A DNA stretch of 34,235 nt from Saprospiraceae bacterium (GCA_022448955.1 JAKVCU010000099.1:1-34235), one strand, 5' to 3'. Shown: positions 24,201 to 33,037, counted from the stretch's first letter. Notes: generated from the sequence alone by a model not told the origin. Made by a program: numbers and translations.

Positions 24201-26096
24201 TTAATTGCTTGTTTCCCTTTCTAAGCCTTTAATTTTTTGGCTTTGGCCAATTTGATCAATTCGACGCCTTAATTCATTTGTCTCCGCGATTTCCAATAAG
24301 CTGTAATATAATAAGCCTGCACCTATAATTATCAAGCTTAGAACCAAATAAAATACAAAAAGACTTACAAAACTGAGTAAAACGATGCTTAATTCATCCA
24401 TCTGTTCTTGCTCAAGGTGAATGACCCAAGCGACGAGTTCAAGAAATAAAGTCAATAAATAAGAGTCTAAAATCAATATAAAGATATAGCCTACAATGAA
24501 CAAAGTGGTAAACAAGGAGAAGACCGTCGAGTATCTAAATCGGATTAAGCGAAATGCTCTGCCAAATGCTTTAAATGGATTTTTCCCTTCAACAAACATG
24601 GTATAGAGCCATAGAAGAAGGATAGGACCTGCTATACCCATGACGAGAAAGTTATAAAAGACCGAACCAAGTGATGAACGCCATCCATCCTCCATCCAAA
24701 CATTGGTCATTAATAATAAGTGCATAATGATGACACCAAAGAAAACTTTTAGAAAGTCTGAGGCAGCTTTGAATTTCTGATGGTGTATCTTACTTTCTTT
24801 ACGCATCCATTTGTATAAAAAGAAGATAGAGATAGACATTGAACAGATACTTACAATAGGAATCGCTTTATGTGTTTTTCCATAAAAGAACTGCCCCAAA
24901 CTATCTGCAAATACAGATGAAATTCCTGCAAAGAAGAAAGTTTCGCTAGGAAGTTGATTGGCAGTGACTAGGAATATGGTAACGACATAAGTTGTTGCGG
25001 AGACCAATACCAATAAGAGTATTTTTTTTTGATACTTCCTAAAAAAAGTGAAAATATCAGTAAAAAGGATTCCTGTATTTTTCACTAGATGGAAGTCAAT
25101 ATCTTCATTTTTATCGGGCGGAATGCGTGTTTCAGCTAATGCATTCTTAAAGCCTTTGGATGCTTTATAGAAGGGGTAGGCGATGAAGTAAGCTAGCACA
25201 AATAACAAACAAAGGACAATAAAAATAAATCTTATTTCATTCGGTAATTCCGTGTGTCTAGTGAGGTACCCTTCTATAAAACCAGCGGCGACAAAGATAG
25301 GGAAGATACCCACCATGATTTTCAACCCTCTTCTAGCCGATTTTTGGAAGGCTTGTATTCGCCGGAAAGTCCCTGGGAAGACGAGCCCTTTGCCCATCGT
25401 TAAACCTGCTGCACCAGCTATAATAATGGCTGAAATTTCTAAGGTGCCATGAATCCAGATCGTTAGAAAAGATTCATAAAATAAGCCTTTTTGGATGAAG
25501 AAATACTGGAAAACACCTACCATGATTCCGTTTCGGACAAGTATGATAATGGCCCCTAGGTAAGTTGCACCGAGTGCGAACGTCAAGAAGGCAACGAATA
25601 GATTATTGATTGTAATACCTAGAGACATTCCAAATGCACCTTTTGCTTTGTATACAGCCATAGGATCACCAGAGTCAATATTCTCCAAGGTCATATTGAT
25701 GTAGTCTTCTCCTAGTATAAGTGTGGGGAAATCTGGATCCATCTGAGTGGATAGGACACCAATCAAGCTAGAAAAAGCAAAGATTAAAAAGGAGAGGAGA
25801 AATTCCTTTCTAGATTCATAAACGAGCTGTGGAAGCTCCTCTATCCAAAAGGAGGAGAAGCGTTTGAATGGAGATTTACGATTTTTATAGATGGTGAAGA
25901 ATATTTTTTGCGCTAAGCTATTCAAATAAACTCGAACAGATCGGTTCGGATAGAAAGTCCTAGAGAAAGATAGATCATCTAGAATTTGAACGAAAAGCTG
26001 GAGTAGTTTTTCTGGTTGGTAGTAACGACTTTCCATCGTTTCTTCCAATTCTTCCCACTTCTCTTTATTTTGGTCAATAAACTTCGTCTCGCGCAT
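24201..26096 (-). CDS. SpoIIM-family membrane protein with a large C-terminal extension
   Basis: A 631-residue polytopic membrane protein. Residues 1-320 form a normal stage II sporulation protein M/DUF95 unit: a long N-terminal helical region, a helix at about 99-115, then the family landmarks FGMSLGITINNLFVAF and NGIMVGVFQYFF and the HGTLEISAIIIAGAAGL box (216-232). After a soluble linker (about 315-345) there are about 290 additional residues with at least six more membrane helices, nearly doubling the usual length of about 320. This half resembles an independent membrane unit rather than a SpoIIM repeat. It is the first gene of the block, with 383 bases and a divergent RDD gene upstream. 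No sporulation role is implied; in Bacteroidota this family travels with MoxR/DUF58. Confidence 0.88.
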   Translation of the reverse strand: MRETKFIDQNKEKWEELEETMESRYYQPEKLLQLFVQILDDLSFSRTFYPNRSVRVYLNSLAQKIFFTIYKNRKSPFKRFSSFWIEELPQLVYESRKEFLLSFLIFAFSSLIGVLSTQMDPDFPTLILGEDYINMTLENIDSGDPMAVYKAKGAFGMSLGITINNLFVAFLTFALGATYLGAIIILVRNGIMVGVFQYFFIQKGLFYESFLTIWIHGTLEISAIIIAGAAGLTMGKGLVFPGTFRRIQAFQKSARRGLKIMVGIFPIFVAAGFIEGYLTRHTELPNEIRFIFIVLCLLFVLAYFIAYPFYKASKGFKNALAETRIPPDKNEDIDFHLVKNTGILFTDIFTFFRKYQKKILLLVLVSATTYVVTIFLVTANQLPSETFFFAGISSVFADSLGQFFYGKTHKAIPIVSICSMSISIFFLYKWMRKESKIHHQKFKAASDFLKVFFGVIIMHLLLMTNVWMEDGWRSSLGSVFYNFLVMGIAGPILLLWLYTMFVEGKNPFKAFGRAFRLIRFRYSTVFSLFTTLFIVGYIFILILDSYLLTLFLELVAWVIHLEQEQMDELSIVLLSFVSLFVFYLVLSLIIIGAGLLYYSLLEIAETNELRRRIDQIGQSQKIKGLERETSN

Positions 26097-26479
26097 GAAT
26101 CTTCTCGGAGGTATGGAGTAAACATATTATTCTAAAAGACTACCTTTGATGCAAGGTTAAAATTTTAAACAAAAAATTTGTCTATATTTCTTTTAAACCC
26201 TAGCCTATAGCGGCAATCGTAACAATTTTTAAGTATAAATCTTAAAGGAAGCAAAAAGTTCCGCATTATACTTAATTATTCATGATGAGTTATTGGGCTA
26301 AACGATATTAGTGCATTTTCTTTTAGTATTTCACCAAATTGACGTTTCGAACTTTCTATTAGTCCGATCGTTCTCTTTATTTTGGCAAAGTGAAAATGAG
26401 TTAGTATCATTTTTCAGCCTATTTAGCATATTAAAAAATTAATCGTATAAAAACAAGTTTGTAAGAAATATAAGGTTAT
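26097..26479. other. 383-base divergent promoter region (SpoIIM-like / RDD)
   Basis: It separates the minus-strand membrane block from the plus-strand RDD gene, so promoters for both should be here. On the plus strand TACCTTTG (26141-26148) is an exact -7 match but lies 330 bases before the RDD start. On the minus strand TATGTTTA (26119-26126) is one base off the -7 consensus and about 22 bases from the SpoIIM ATG. Neither has a TTG at the right distance. No ORF, tRNA or riboswitch was seen. Confidence 0.4.
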
Positions 26480-27226
26480 ATGTCCACGATTGATATTCAG
26501 ACTACACAGAACGTAAGTATCGAATACGAATTAGCTTCTCTTAGGGAGCGAATTCTTTCCTTTTTTATAGATATGCTGATCGTTATTCTTGGATTTACGG
26601 CGCTATCTATCTTGGTAGCGATGGCGATCAATAACCGATCGTGGGATAATAGTCTTTTTTTGGGAGTTTGGTATGGAGTAGTACCTACCGTATTGTTAAT
26701 GCTTTATCACTTTCTTTCAGAAGTGTTGGCAGATGGGCAATCATGGGGTAAGAAAGCATTTAACTTAAAGGTGGTGAGATTGGATGGCGAAGAACCCAGT
26801 TTGACGGATTACCTTTTGCGAGCGGTTTTTCATATTGTCGATTCTATTTTGTCTGCGGGGGTGGTAGCCTCTTTTTTAGTTTCTTCTTCTTCTAAGAATC
26901 AGCGACTAGGAGACTTGACTGCTAATACCTCGGTTATTCGAGTACGGAGTAATATTCGCTTTCGCTTAAATGATATTTTGAATATCAATTCATTAGAAAG
27001 TTATGAGCCAAAATATCCTCAGGTGCAGCAACTGACGGAGCAGGATATGCTATTAATTAAGAGTGTAATTAATCGCTATCGTACCTTTAGAAATGAAGCG
27101 CATGAGCAGGCGATGCAGAAGTTGGTAGAAAGGATGCAAATGGTCCTTGAAATTGGAGAGCTGCCAAAAAATAGAGAAGAGTTTCTTAGAACTTTAATTA
27201 GGGATTATATTGTTTTGACTAGATAA
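26480..27226 (+). CDS. RDD-family membrane protein
   Basis: A 248-residue membrane protein of the RDD family. The first helix carries the name-giving arginine and aspartate (RER at 22-24, FFID ending at D31), then two or three more helices follow (about 31-51, 60-80 and 110-130), with SWGKKAFNLKVVRLDG, the typical cytoplasmic loop, and QRLGDLTANTSVIRV, which holds the second conserved aspartate. About 95 soluble C-terminal residues follow, predicted helical and charged (QLTEQDMLLIKSVI onwards), longer than usual for the family. RDD proteins often accompany SpoIIM and MoxR/DUF58 genes, and here the gene is divergent from that block. Substrate or partner is unknown. Confidence 0.9.
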   Translation: MSTIDIQTTQNVSIEYELASLRERILSFFIDMLIVILGFTALSILVAMAINNRSWDNSLFLGVWYGVVPTVLLMLYHFLSEVLADGQSWGKKAFNLKVVRLDGEEPSLTDYLLRAVFHIVDSILSAGVVASFLVSSSSKNQRLGDLTANTSVIRVRSNIRFRLNDILNINSLESYEPKYPQVQQLTEQDMLLIKSVINRYRTFRNEAHEQAMQKLVERMQMVLEIGELPKNREEFLRTLIRDYIVLTR

Positions 27227-27242
27227 ATGATAAGTGTTAAAG

Positions 27243-27352
27243 GTTAATAGTTAAGTAGTTGGGCTAGAAAATGAGTATAATAAAATTTTAGCCTGCCGGC
27301 AGGCACGGTTTCTGGCAAACTACTTAAGTGTGTAAGCGTAATTGCTATTAAC
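27243..27352. repeat. Dispersed palindromic repeat, copy A, inside a larger inverted repeat
   Basis: The core GCCTGCCGGCAGGC (27291-27304) is a perfect 14-base palindrome within a unit (27275-27312) that recurs inverted at 34009-34045. Outside it are two nested perfect inverted repeats: GTTAATAG (27243-27250) with CTATTAAC (27345-27352), and TTAAGTAGTT (27251-27260) with AACTACTTAA (27318-27327). The 11-base CTATTAACTAA also occurs again at 27367-27377. This is the look of a REP/MITE-like element sitting between the RDD and rlmD genes. Confidence 0.7.
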
Positions 27353-27384
27353 TAATAACGGTTAGACTATTAACTAAATATTTT

Positions 27385-28797
27385 ATGGGAAGAAGAAGAA
27401 AGCCTTTTTTGGTAGAAAAGGTAAAAATGACAGGAATTGCGGATAAAGGCAAAGCGGTAGGGAGAGATGAAGAAGGGCGAGTAATGTTTGTGGAGGGTGC
27501 TGTTCCAGGAGATGTTGTAGATGTTTTGATAATCAAAAAGAAAAAGGGGTTTTTGATGGGGCAGGCTCAAACTGTACATGAGCTTTCTGTGGATAGAGTA
27601 GAGGCATTCTGTGAGCACTTTGGCGTATGTGGCGGCTGTAAGTGGCAGAATTTGAGTTATGATGCGCAATTGAAGCATAAGGAAATAGTAGTTCGTAATG
27701 CATTACAGCGAATTGGTAAAGTAAATGTTGAAGTGTTTTCACCCATTCTAGGGGCGGATGAAATCAAAATGTACCGTAATAAATTAGAATTTGCTTTTTC
27801 AAATAAGCGATGGCTAACAAACGAAGAACTTAAGAGTGATGTGAGCAATCGAGTAGATGTTCTTGGTTTTCATAAAGCAGGTGTATTTGATAAGGTATTG
27901 GATATTAAAGAGTGTTGGTTACAGCAAGATCCTTCTAATGCTATTCGTAATGCATCTAAAGAAATTGCGACTGAGCAAGGTTTGGATTTCTTTGATATGC
28001 GTGATAATAAAGGTTTTATCCGCAATATGTTTGTTCGAATTACAGATATTGGAGAGATACTACTGATTTATTCCTTTTATGAAAATGATCAAGAAAAAAT
28101 AAAGACTTATTTAAATGCGATTCTGGACCGGTTCCCTCATATAACGACTATTTGCTATTGTATTAATGCAAAGGTCAATGACTATGTCATGGATTTAGAG
28201 ATGCATACCTATTTTGGGAAAGGATATATTGAGGAGCAATTAAATCATGTTCGTTTTAAAATTGGACCTAAGTCGTTTTTTCAGACGAATACAAAGCAGG
28301 CTATTCGACTATTTGATGTAGTGGTGGATTTTGCTGGCTTGACAGGGCAGGAAAATGTTTACGATTTATATACTGGATTGGGGAGTATCGGATTATATGT
28401 GGCGCGTAATTGCAAGCAAATTGTAGGTATTGAAGAGATTCCAGAAGCAATCGAAGATGCAAAAGTTAATGCAGACTTGAATGGCATTAAAAATGCTATT
28501 TTTTATGCGGGTGATGTAAAAGATATCCTTACGGATGAATTTGCTGAAAAGCATGGCAAACCAGACGTTTTGATTACTGATCCGCCAAGAGCTGGCATGC
28601 ACCCAAAAGTTGTAGAAATGCTGCTTAAACTAGCTGCACCGCGTTTGGTATACGTGAGTTGTAATCCTGCTACTCAGGCTCGAGATATCCAATTGTTGAG
28701 TGAAAAGTATGATGTGTTAAAACTTCGGCCGGTGGATATGTTTCCACATACGCATCATATCGAAAGCGTTGCTTTATTAGAACTCAAAAAACAGTAA
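27385..28797 (+). CDS. rlmD: 23S rRNA (uracil-C5)-methyltransferase, RlmD/RumA type
   Basis: A 470-residue SAM-dependent RNA uridine-C5 methyltransferase of the TrmA/RumA family. An N-terminal TRAM domain (about 1-62) precedes the iron-sulfur ligands C76, C82, C85 and C177 (CEHFGVCGGCKW, and DIKECW). Then come SFFQTNTKQA (297-306), the SAM-binding DLYTGLGSIGLYVA (327-340), DPPRAGMHP (399-407), the catalytic cysteine C426 in YVSCNPAT, and the general base E460 in HHIES. All catalytic residues are present. The RlmD call over other family members (RlmC, TrmA) rests on the TRAM domain and the four cysteines and is fairly secure. It is followed three bases later by a small conserved gene. Confidence 0.93.
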   Translation: MGRRRKPFLVEKVKMTGIADKGKAVGRDEEGRVMFVEGAVPGDVVDVLIIKKKKGFLMGQAQTVHELSVDRVEAFCEHFGVCGGCKWQNLSYDAQLKHKEIVVRNALQRIGKVNVEVFSPILGADEIKMYRNKLEFAFSNKRWLTNEELKSDVSNRVDVLGFHKAGVFDKVLDIKECWLQQDPSNAIRNASKEIATEQGLDFFDMRDNKGFIRNMFVRITDIGEILLIYSFYENDQEKIKTYLNAILDRFPHITTICYCINAKVNDYVMDLEMHTYFGKGYIEEQLNHVRFKIGPKSFFQTNTKQAIRLFDVVVDFAGLTGQENVYDLYTGLGSIGLYVARNCKQIVGIEEIPEAIEDAKVNADLNGIKNAIFYAGDVKDILTDEFAEKHGKPDVLITDPPRAGMHPKVVEMLLKLAAPRLVYVSCNPATQARDIQLLSEKYDVLKLRPVDMFPHTHHIESVALLELKKQ

Positions 28798-28800
28798 ACG

Positions 28801-29154
28801 ATGAATGAAAATCAGTTTTATACGAGCCTAGAAAAAGATTTGTCCGCTCAGCGTATAATAATGAATAAAGCTATAGATACGGTACTTAATCAGGAAGTAA
28901 CGAACTATCCAATTGTAGTGTTGCACCAGGCAGATGTGGAATTGGGAGTGCTTTTGATGGATGGAGGAACGGTTTATTCGAAGTGGGAGATTAGGATTTC
29001 TAGCTTGGAGGAAATGGTAGCGAAAAAAGTAATGCGATCGGATAGAGTAGAAGACTTTAGGAAAGTATATAAGGACCCAGAGTCTTTCTTCTGTTTATTG
29101 GTATTACAGGAGGAAGGAATGCAGTTCATTTTTATGCCTAGATATGATCAATAG
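28801..29154 (+). CDS. Small conserved hypothetical protein downstream of rlmD
   Basis: A 117-residue soluble protein, not recognised as a named family. It starts MNENQFYTSLEKDLSAQRI with a predicted helix, then strands around NYPIVVLHQADVELGVLLMD and YSKWEIRISSLEEMVAKKV, a charged helix, and a hydrophobic strand (FFCLLVLQEEGMQFIFMP) near the end. There is no signal peptide, membrane segment or metal motif. The ATG is three bases after the rlmD stop, so the two are surely co-transcribed. A housekeeping role linked to RNA modification is possible but unsupported. Confidence 0.7.
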   Translation: MNENQFYTSLEKDLSAQRIIMNKAIDTVLNQEVTNYPIVVLHQADVELGVLLMDGGTVYSKWEIRISSLEEMVAKKVMRSDRVEDFRKVYKDPESFFCLLVLQEEGMQFIFMPRYDQ

Positions 29155-29523
29155 GATAGCATGATTTAAAGGAAAGAATTAGAATAAGCTCCCCCTTAAG
29201 TTTGTCTCAAACTAATGAGCAACCATAAATTGTCGGCGACTTGTTCGTTGGAATATGTATTTGAGCATCTATGGATAGCATTTGTTGAACAATAGATATT
29301 GTCTCAGTACTTTTATCATGGATTTAGATCGGCGGCTTAGTGACATAATCCCATTTAAAATCGTATATTTGGTTATCATTTGCCAATCCATCGGTTTTAA
29401 TCACTTTTATCACCGAAAATAATGTTTTGGTTAGGTTTAACTTAAAGAATAACTACACAAACTCTACAAGGTCCAACACTGTATTTTAGGAGAATTTCCT
29501 TCTGACAAGGAGGCTGTATTTCT
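29155..29523. other. Noncoding region before the kinase genes
   Basis: No gene. TATATTTG (29364-29371) matches the -7 consensus without a -33 TTG. Near its end are two overlapping short hairpins sharing one strand: AGGA (29488-29491) with TCCT (29497-29500), and TCCTT (29497-29501) with AAGGA (29507-29511). The second would cover the strong Shine-Dalgarno AAGGAGG (29507-29513). Confidence 0.4.
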
Positions 29524-29574
29524 ATGAGTAGTGAAGCAAGAAATAGTTGTTTGCTTCATCATTCGAGAGAATAA
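29524..29574 (+). CDS. Possible 16-codon leader peptide before the hybrid kinase
   Basis: ATG at 29524 opens a 16-residue frame (MSSEARNSCLLHHSRE) ending in TAA at 29572-29574, 16 bases before the preferred kinase start. It is preceded by AAGGAGG ten bases upstream, unusual because Bacteroidota seldom use strong Shine-Dalgarno sequences. The SD could instead serve the kinase if it starts at the GTG at 29531, but that spacing (17) is too long. Treat as a candidate upstream ORF only. Confidence 0.35.
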   Translation: MSSEARNSCLLHHSRE

Positions 29575-29590
29575 TAATGAATTATCAGAT

Positions 29591-31942
29591 ATGACCACTG
29601 AAAAAGTGATATCGAGGTACGATAGAGTAAAAAAAATCCTTTTAGTAGAAGACGATAGCAGTTATGCTCGACTTGTGGAAATTTTATTGGGGGATTCAGA
29701 TTTAATTGATTGCAAAATCAACAACACGCCAAGTCTCAAGGAGTGTCTACTTGCTTTAGAAACAGACCTATCCTACGATGCCATCCTTCTTGACCTCTCT
29801 CTTCCTGATAGTAATGGATTCGTAACTTTAGAGCGGCTAATTGATGCTTTCCCAGGTCAGAACATAATTGTACTGACGGGTAGGAGTGATAAGGATTTAG
29901 GTTTAAAATCTGTAAAAGCGGGTGCACAGGATTTTCTTGTAAAAGGGGAGTTTGATGGTGATCAGTTGGCTAAGTCTTTGCGTTATTCTATTGAACGTAA
30001 CCAAATTTTAAAAAGATTAGAAGAAACGCAGACTCTGGCTAGGATAGGTAACTGGGAATGTGCTCCAAGCCAGTATTACTTTTCTGCTTCAGATGAGGTA
30101 TATCGTATGTTTGGTTTGAACCCTCGTTCCACAAAATTTACTTGGAATGATCTCATGGATGCTGACTGTCCATTTCATTTATTTTTGCAGATACAAGAAG
30201 AGACACTAGAAGCAGGCGGTGAATTACAGAAAGAGCTAAAAATTGTTAGTTCTGATCAAATTGAACGATTTATAAACATTCGCTGCAATGCGAATGAAAT
30301 TGAGAAAGACTTCTACGTGTATACCGGTGTTGTTCAGGACATCACTGATTTAAAATTGGCAGATCAAGCCAAAATTAAAAGCCAGCAACGATATCAAGAT
30401 ATTTTTTCGCAATCTAAGGACACTATTTATACTGCAAGAATCAATGGTCAGCTGATTGATTCGAATAGATCTACACTACAACTTTTAGGCTTATCTCAGG
30501 ATGCGATTAGTCAGTTAGAAAATGTACATACGCTTTTCTTTTCAGAGGATCAGAGAGAACAATTCTTGTCTAGCCTTCAACATAAAGACCCAGTCAAAGA
30601 CTTTGAGCTGCGAGTATTGAGGGGTGATGGTCAGTATCGATCGTGTTTAATTTCTACTAGTTTTGGTAGTAATGATGAAGAGGGGACCTATAATGGGATT
30701 ATAAGAGATATTACTGAACGCAAGCAGGCGGAAGATTTGCGTAAAGCAAGAGATATTGCAGAGCAAACGACTAAGGTAAGGGAGCAAGTAATTGCTGGGG
30801 TGAGCCATGATATGCGAACGCCTATGAATGCGATTATAGGTATGCTGAATCTATTGATTCGAACGGATCTAAATACGACACAGAAAGAATATATTACTTC
30901 TATCAAGCAGTCTTCTAAGATCTTATTAGGAATCATCAATGATATTTTGCAAGCATCATCTATTAAGAACAACACACTTTCCTTTGAGCAAGAAAGGTTT
31001 TCATTAAAAGCCCTGACTAAGAACCTTTATGAAATGTTAGAGCATAAAGTAGCGGATAAGAATGTAATACTACATTTTGAAATGGGAGAAGACCTACCAG
31101 ATATTCTTTGGGGGGATCAGCTTCGGCTCAATCAGATTTTATATAATTTACTGGGCAATGCGGTGAAGTTTACGGAGAAAGGGAGTGTCAACTTAAAGGT
31201 TAATAAGCTTTGTGAAACAGCAGAAGAAGTTTCTTTGAAGTTTAGTGTAGAAGATACGGGTATAGGTATACCAAAGGATAAACTTGATGTAATATTTCAG
31301 CCTTTTACAAGAGTTTATCAAAAAGGAAAACTGTATGAAGGGACAGGTCTAGGCTTAGCAATTGTAAAAAATCTTATAGAGCTTCAGGGCGGAAGTATTT
31401 CAGCGAGTAGTATTCCAGGGCATGGTTCTACATTCTTTTTTGAATTGAAATTTAGAAAAAGTATTCAGGAAGGAGAAGTGGCGAAGAATGACCTTGAAGT
31501 CCAAAATGAAGCAGCTCCACAACAATTTATTTCAGATGATAAGCTAGTTTACAAAATTCTGATTGTAGAAGATCATAAAATGAATCAAATCGTTGCTCAA
31601 AAAACGATAGAAGAAAAATGGAAAAATGCTGAAATAGTAATTGCATCCCATGGTAAAGAAGCGGTGGACATATTAGAACAACAAGCGTTTGATATTATAC
31701 TCATGGATATTCAAATGCCTATTATGGATGGTATTGAGGCAACTGAATATATTCGTGACCAAATGCCACCAAATATTAATAATATTCCTATATTAGCTAT
31801 GACGGCGCACGTCTTGTTAAATGATGACGAAACATACTACAAGAGTAAGGGTATAAATGATTATATCTTAAAACCTTTCGAGCCAGAGGATCTTTTTAAT
31901 AAAATAGAGGTATATATCAAAGAAAGCAAAAGGCTGAACTAG
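29591..31942 (+). CDS. Hybrid sensor histidine kinase with two receiver domains and PAS domains
   Basis: A 783-residue cytoplasmic hybrid kinase. The order is an N-terminal receiver (about 14-130, phospho-acceptor D68 in ILLDLSLPD), two PAS-type sensor regions (about 145-260 and 265-385, the second ending in GIIRDITERKQAE), a HisKA domain with H406 (GVSHDMRTP), HATPase_c with an N box around LRLNQILYNLLGNAVKF and GTGLGLAIVK, and a C-terminal receiver (about 653-780) with D706 (ILMDIQMPIMDG) and a lysine in ILKPFEP. There is no membrane helix, and the N-terminal receiver suggests it is itself a phosphorylation target. The frame opens at GTG 29531, but ATG 29591 (MTTEKVISRY) is preferred because the first receiver starts soon after it. 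It has no Hpt domain; a separate Hpt gene follows 44 bases later. Confidence 0.92.
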   Translation: MTTEKVISRYDRVKKILLVEDDSSYARLVEILLGDSDLIDCKINNTPSLKECLLALETDLSYDAILLDLSLPDSNGFVTLERLIDAFPGQNIIVLTGRSDKDLGLKSVKAGAQDFLVKGEFDGDQLAKSLRYSIERNQILKRLEETQTLARIGNWECAPSQYYFSASDEVYRMFGLNPRSTKFTWNDLMDADCPFHLFLQIQEETLEAGGELQKELKIVSSDQIERFINIRCNANEIEKDFYVYTGVVQDITDLKLADQAKIKSQQRYQDIFSQSKDTIYTARINGQLIDSNRSTLQLLGLSQDAISQLENVHTLFFSEDQREQFLSSLQHKDPVKDFELRVLRGDGQYRSCLISTSFGSNDEEGTYNGIIRDITERKQAEDLRKARDIAEQTTKVREQVIAGVSHDMRTPMNAIIGMLNLLIRTDLNTTQKEYITSIKQSSKILLGIINDILQASSIKNNTLSFEQERFSLKALTKNLYEMLEHKVADKNVILHFEMGEDLPDILWGDQLRLNQILYNLLGNAVKFTEKGSVNLKVNKLCETAEEVSLKFSVEDTGIGIPKDKLDVIFQPFTRVYQKGKLYEGTGLGLAIVKNLIELQGGSISASSIPGHGSTFFFELKFRKSIQEGEVAKNDLEVQNEAAPQQFISDDKLVYKILIVEDHKMNQIVAQKTIEEKWKNAEIVIASHGKEAVDILEQQAFDIILMDIQMPIMDGIEATEYIRDQMPPNINNIPILAMTAHVLLNDDETYYKSKGINDYILKPFEPEDLFNKIEVYIKESKRLN

Positions 31943-31986
31943 CTGAATCTATAAATAAGACTATAACAAATACTAAATTTTTGGAT

Positions 31987-32343
31987 ATGAATGGATACCG
32001 TCATATCAATCTTAGCTATCTTGAGCGTATGTCCCATGGAGATATTTCTGTAAAGAAAACGCTTCTGGAAATGCTCTTAAAGGAGTTAGAAGTAGAGATT
32101 CCGAAGATGAAGCGTCTTATCAATCGGCAAGATTGGTTAGCATTGAGAGAGGCAAGTCATAAAATGAAAACTACTTTGCCTTTTGTTGGTAATCATACAA
32201 TGTTGGACGCTAATCTAGAAATAGAAACTAGGGCTAAATATGAAGAGCGTCTTGAAGATGTGCATCAATATCAGCAGGTATTAGAAAAACTTTGCCCTCC
32301 AGTCTTAGAAGAATTAAAAAAAGAATATGCAAAATTGACTTAA
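31987..32343 (+). CDS. Stand-alone histidine phosphotransfer (Hpt) protein
   Basis: A 118-residue all-helical protein of the Hpt family, shuttling phosphoryl groups between receivers. The phospho-acceptor histidine is H58 in REASHKMKTTLPFVG, with the conserved lysine two residues further on, matching the H-x-(L/M)-K pattern of Hpt domains. The opening LSYLERMSHGDISVKKTLL corresponds to the first helix, and the closing region (YQQVLEKLCPPVLEELKKEY) to the last. It lies between the hybrid kinase, which lacks an Hpt domain, and a receiver protein, so the three probably form one phosphorelay. The frame also opens at TTG 31981, but ATG 31987 (MNGYRHIN) is preferred. Confidence 0.88.
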   Translation: MNGYRHINLSYLERMSHGDISVKKTLLEMLLKELEVEIPKMKRLINRQDWLALREASHKMKTTLPFVGNHTMLDANLEIETRAKYEERLEDVHQYQQVLEKLCPPVLEELKKEYAKLT

Positions 32344-32424
32344 TTAGATAATGTATATTTTATTTACATATATTTATAAATATTTTATTGAATTTGATTT
32401 ATCTCCTCGAATATCTAGTTAAGT

Positions 32425-32793
32425 ATGAAGATTTTGATTTGTGAAGATGCTGAAATTCTTTTAAGTGCCATCGAATTGCGTTTAAGAAAAAAAGGCTTTG
32501 AACTAAAACTTGCCCCGAGTGGTAAAGTGGCGATAGATATAGTGCAAGAAAACCCACCAGATTTAATGGTAGCAGATCTAGATATGAAAGACGTTTCTGG
32601 TTTGCAGTTTATTCGTTACATACGTCATACCTTACAACTTAAATTACCGATTCTTATAATTGGAAATTTGGAGGATGAACAAGACTTACTGAAGGCAATG
32701 CATGAGGGTGCCAATGACTTTCTTACAAAACCCTTTAAACCTAAAGAACTGGCACTTCGAATTCAAAATATTCTTAGCAAAAATCAAGCTTAA
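32425..32793 (+). CDS. Single-domain response regulator receiver protein
   Basis: A 122-residue CheY-like receiver with no output domain. The phospho-acceptor is D51 (LMVADLDM), the acidic pair is E7/D8 (ICEDAE) and the conserved lysine is K102 in FLTKPFKP. At the position of the conserved switch threonine/serine (strand 4, ILIIGN) there is glycine (G80), so the usual signalling switch may be altered. As a stand-alone receiver it could be the end of the phosphorelay made by the kinase and Hpt protein upstream, acting by protein contact, or a phosphate sink. It is separated from the Hpt gene by 81 bases and followed by a perfect hairpin. Confidence 0.9.
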   Translation: MKILICEDAEILLSAIELRLRKKGFELKLAPSGKVAIDIVQENPPDLMVADLDMKDVSGLQFIRYIRHTLQLKLPILIIGNLEDEQDLLKAMHEGANDFLTKPFKPKELALRIQNILSKNQA

Positions 32794-32824
32794 GAACTTA
32801 AGATATGATCTATTGCTTGGAACT

Positions 32825-32847
32825 CTAATTTATGATGCATAAATTAG
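32825..32847 (+). terminator. Perfect AT-rich hairpin after the receiver gene
   Basis: CTAATTTATG (32825-32834) and CATAAATTAG (32838-32847) form a perfect 10-bp stem around ATG, extendable by two pairs. It lies 31 bases after the receiver stop. There is no immediate U-tract (a CTCTTTTC run comes 13 bases later), so termination is plausible but weaker than at the other two hairpins. Confidence 0.45.
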
Positions 32848-33037
32848 GGCCATCAAACTCTTTTCACTCCCCAAACAAAAAGAGGATTCTATTTCTTTTG
32901 GCTGCTTAGGTAATATACCTTAGAGCGCTCACAAACAAGTATGGTGGAATACTGATTTCACTATTCCATCTTTTCACTTTAGTTGTTTTTGCCATGAAGT
33001 CATTGATATTCAGTTCTTACTATCCAAAAATCAAACC

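Noticed and set aside
32905-32923. Near-palindrome CTTAGGTAATATACCTTAG before rfbA
   Set aside because: Arms of eight bases with a mismatch in AT-rich DNA and no supporting promoter element; not distinguishable from chance.
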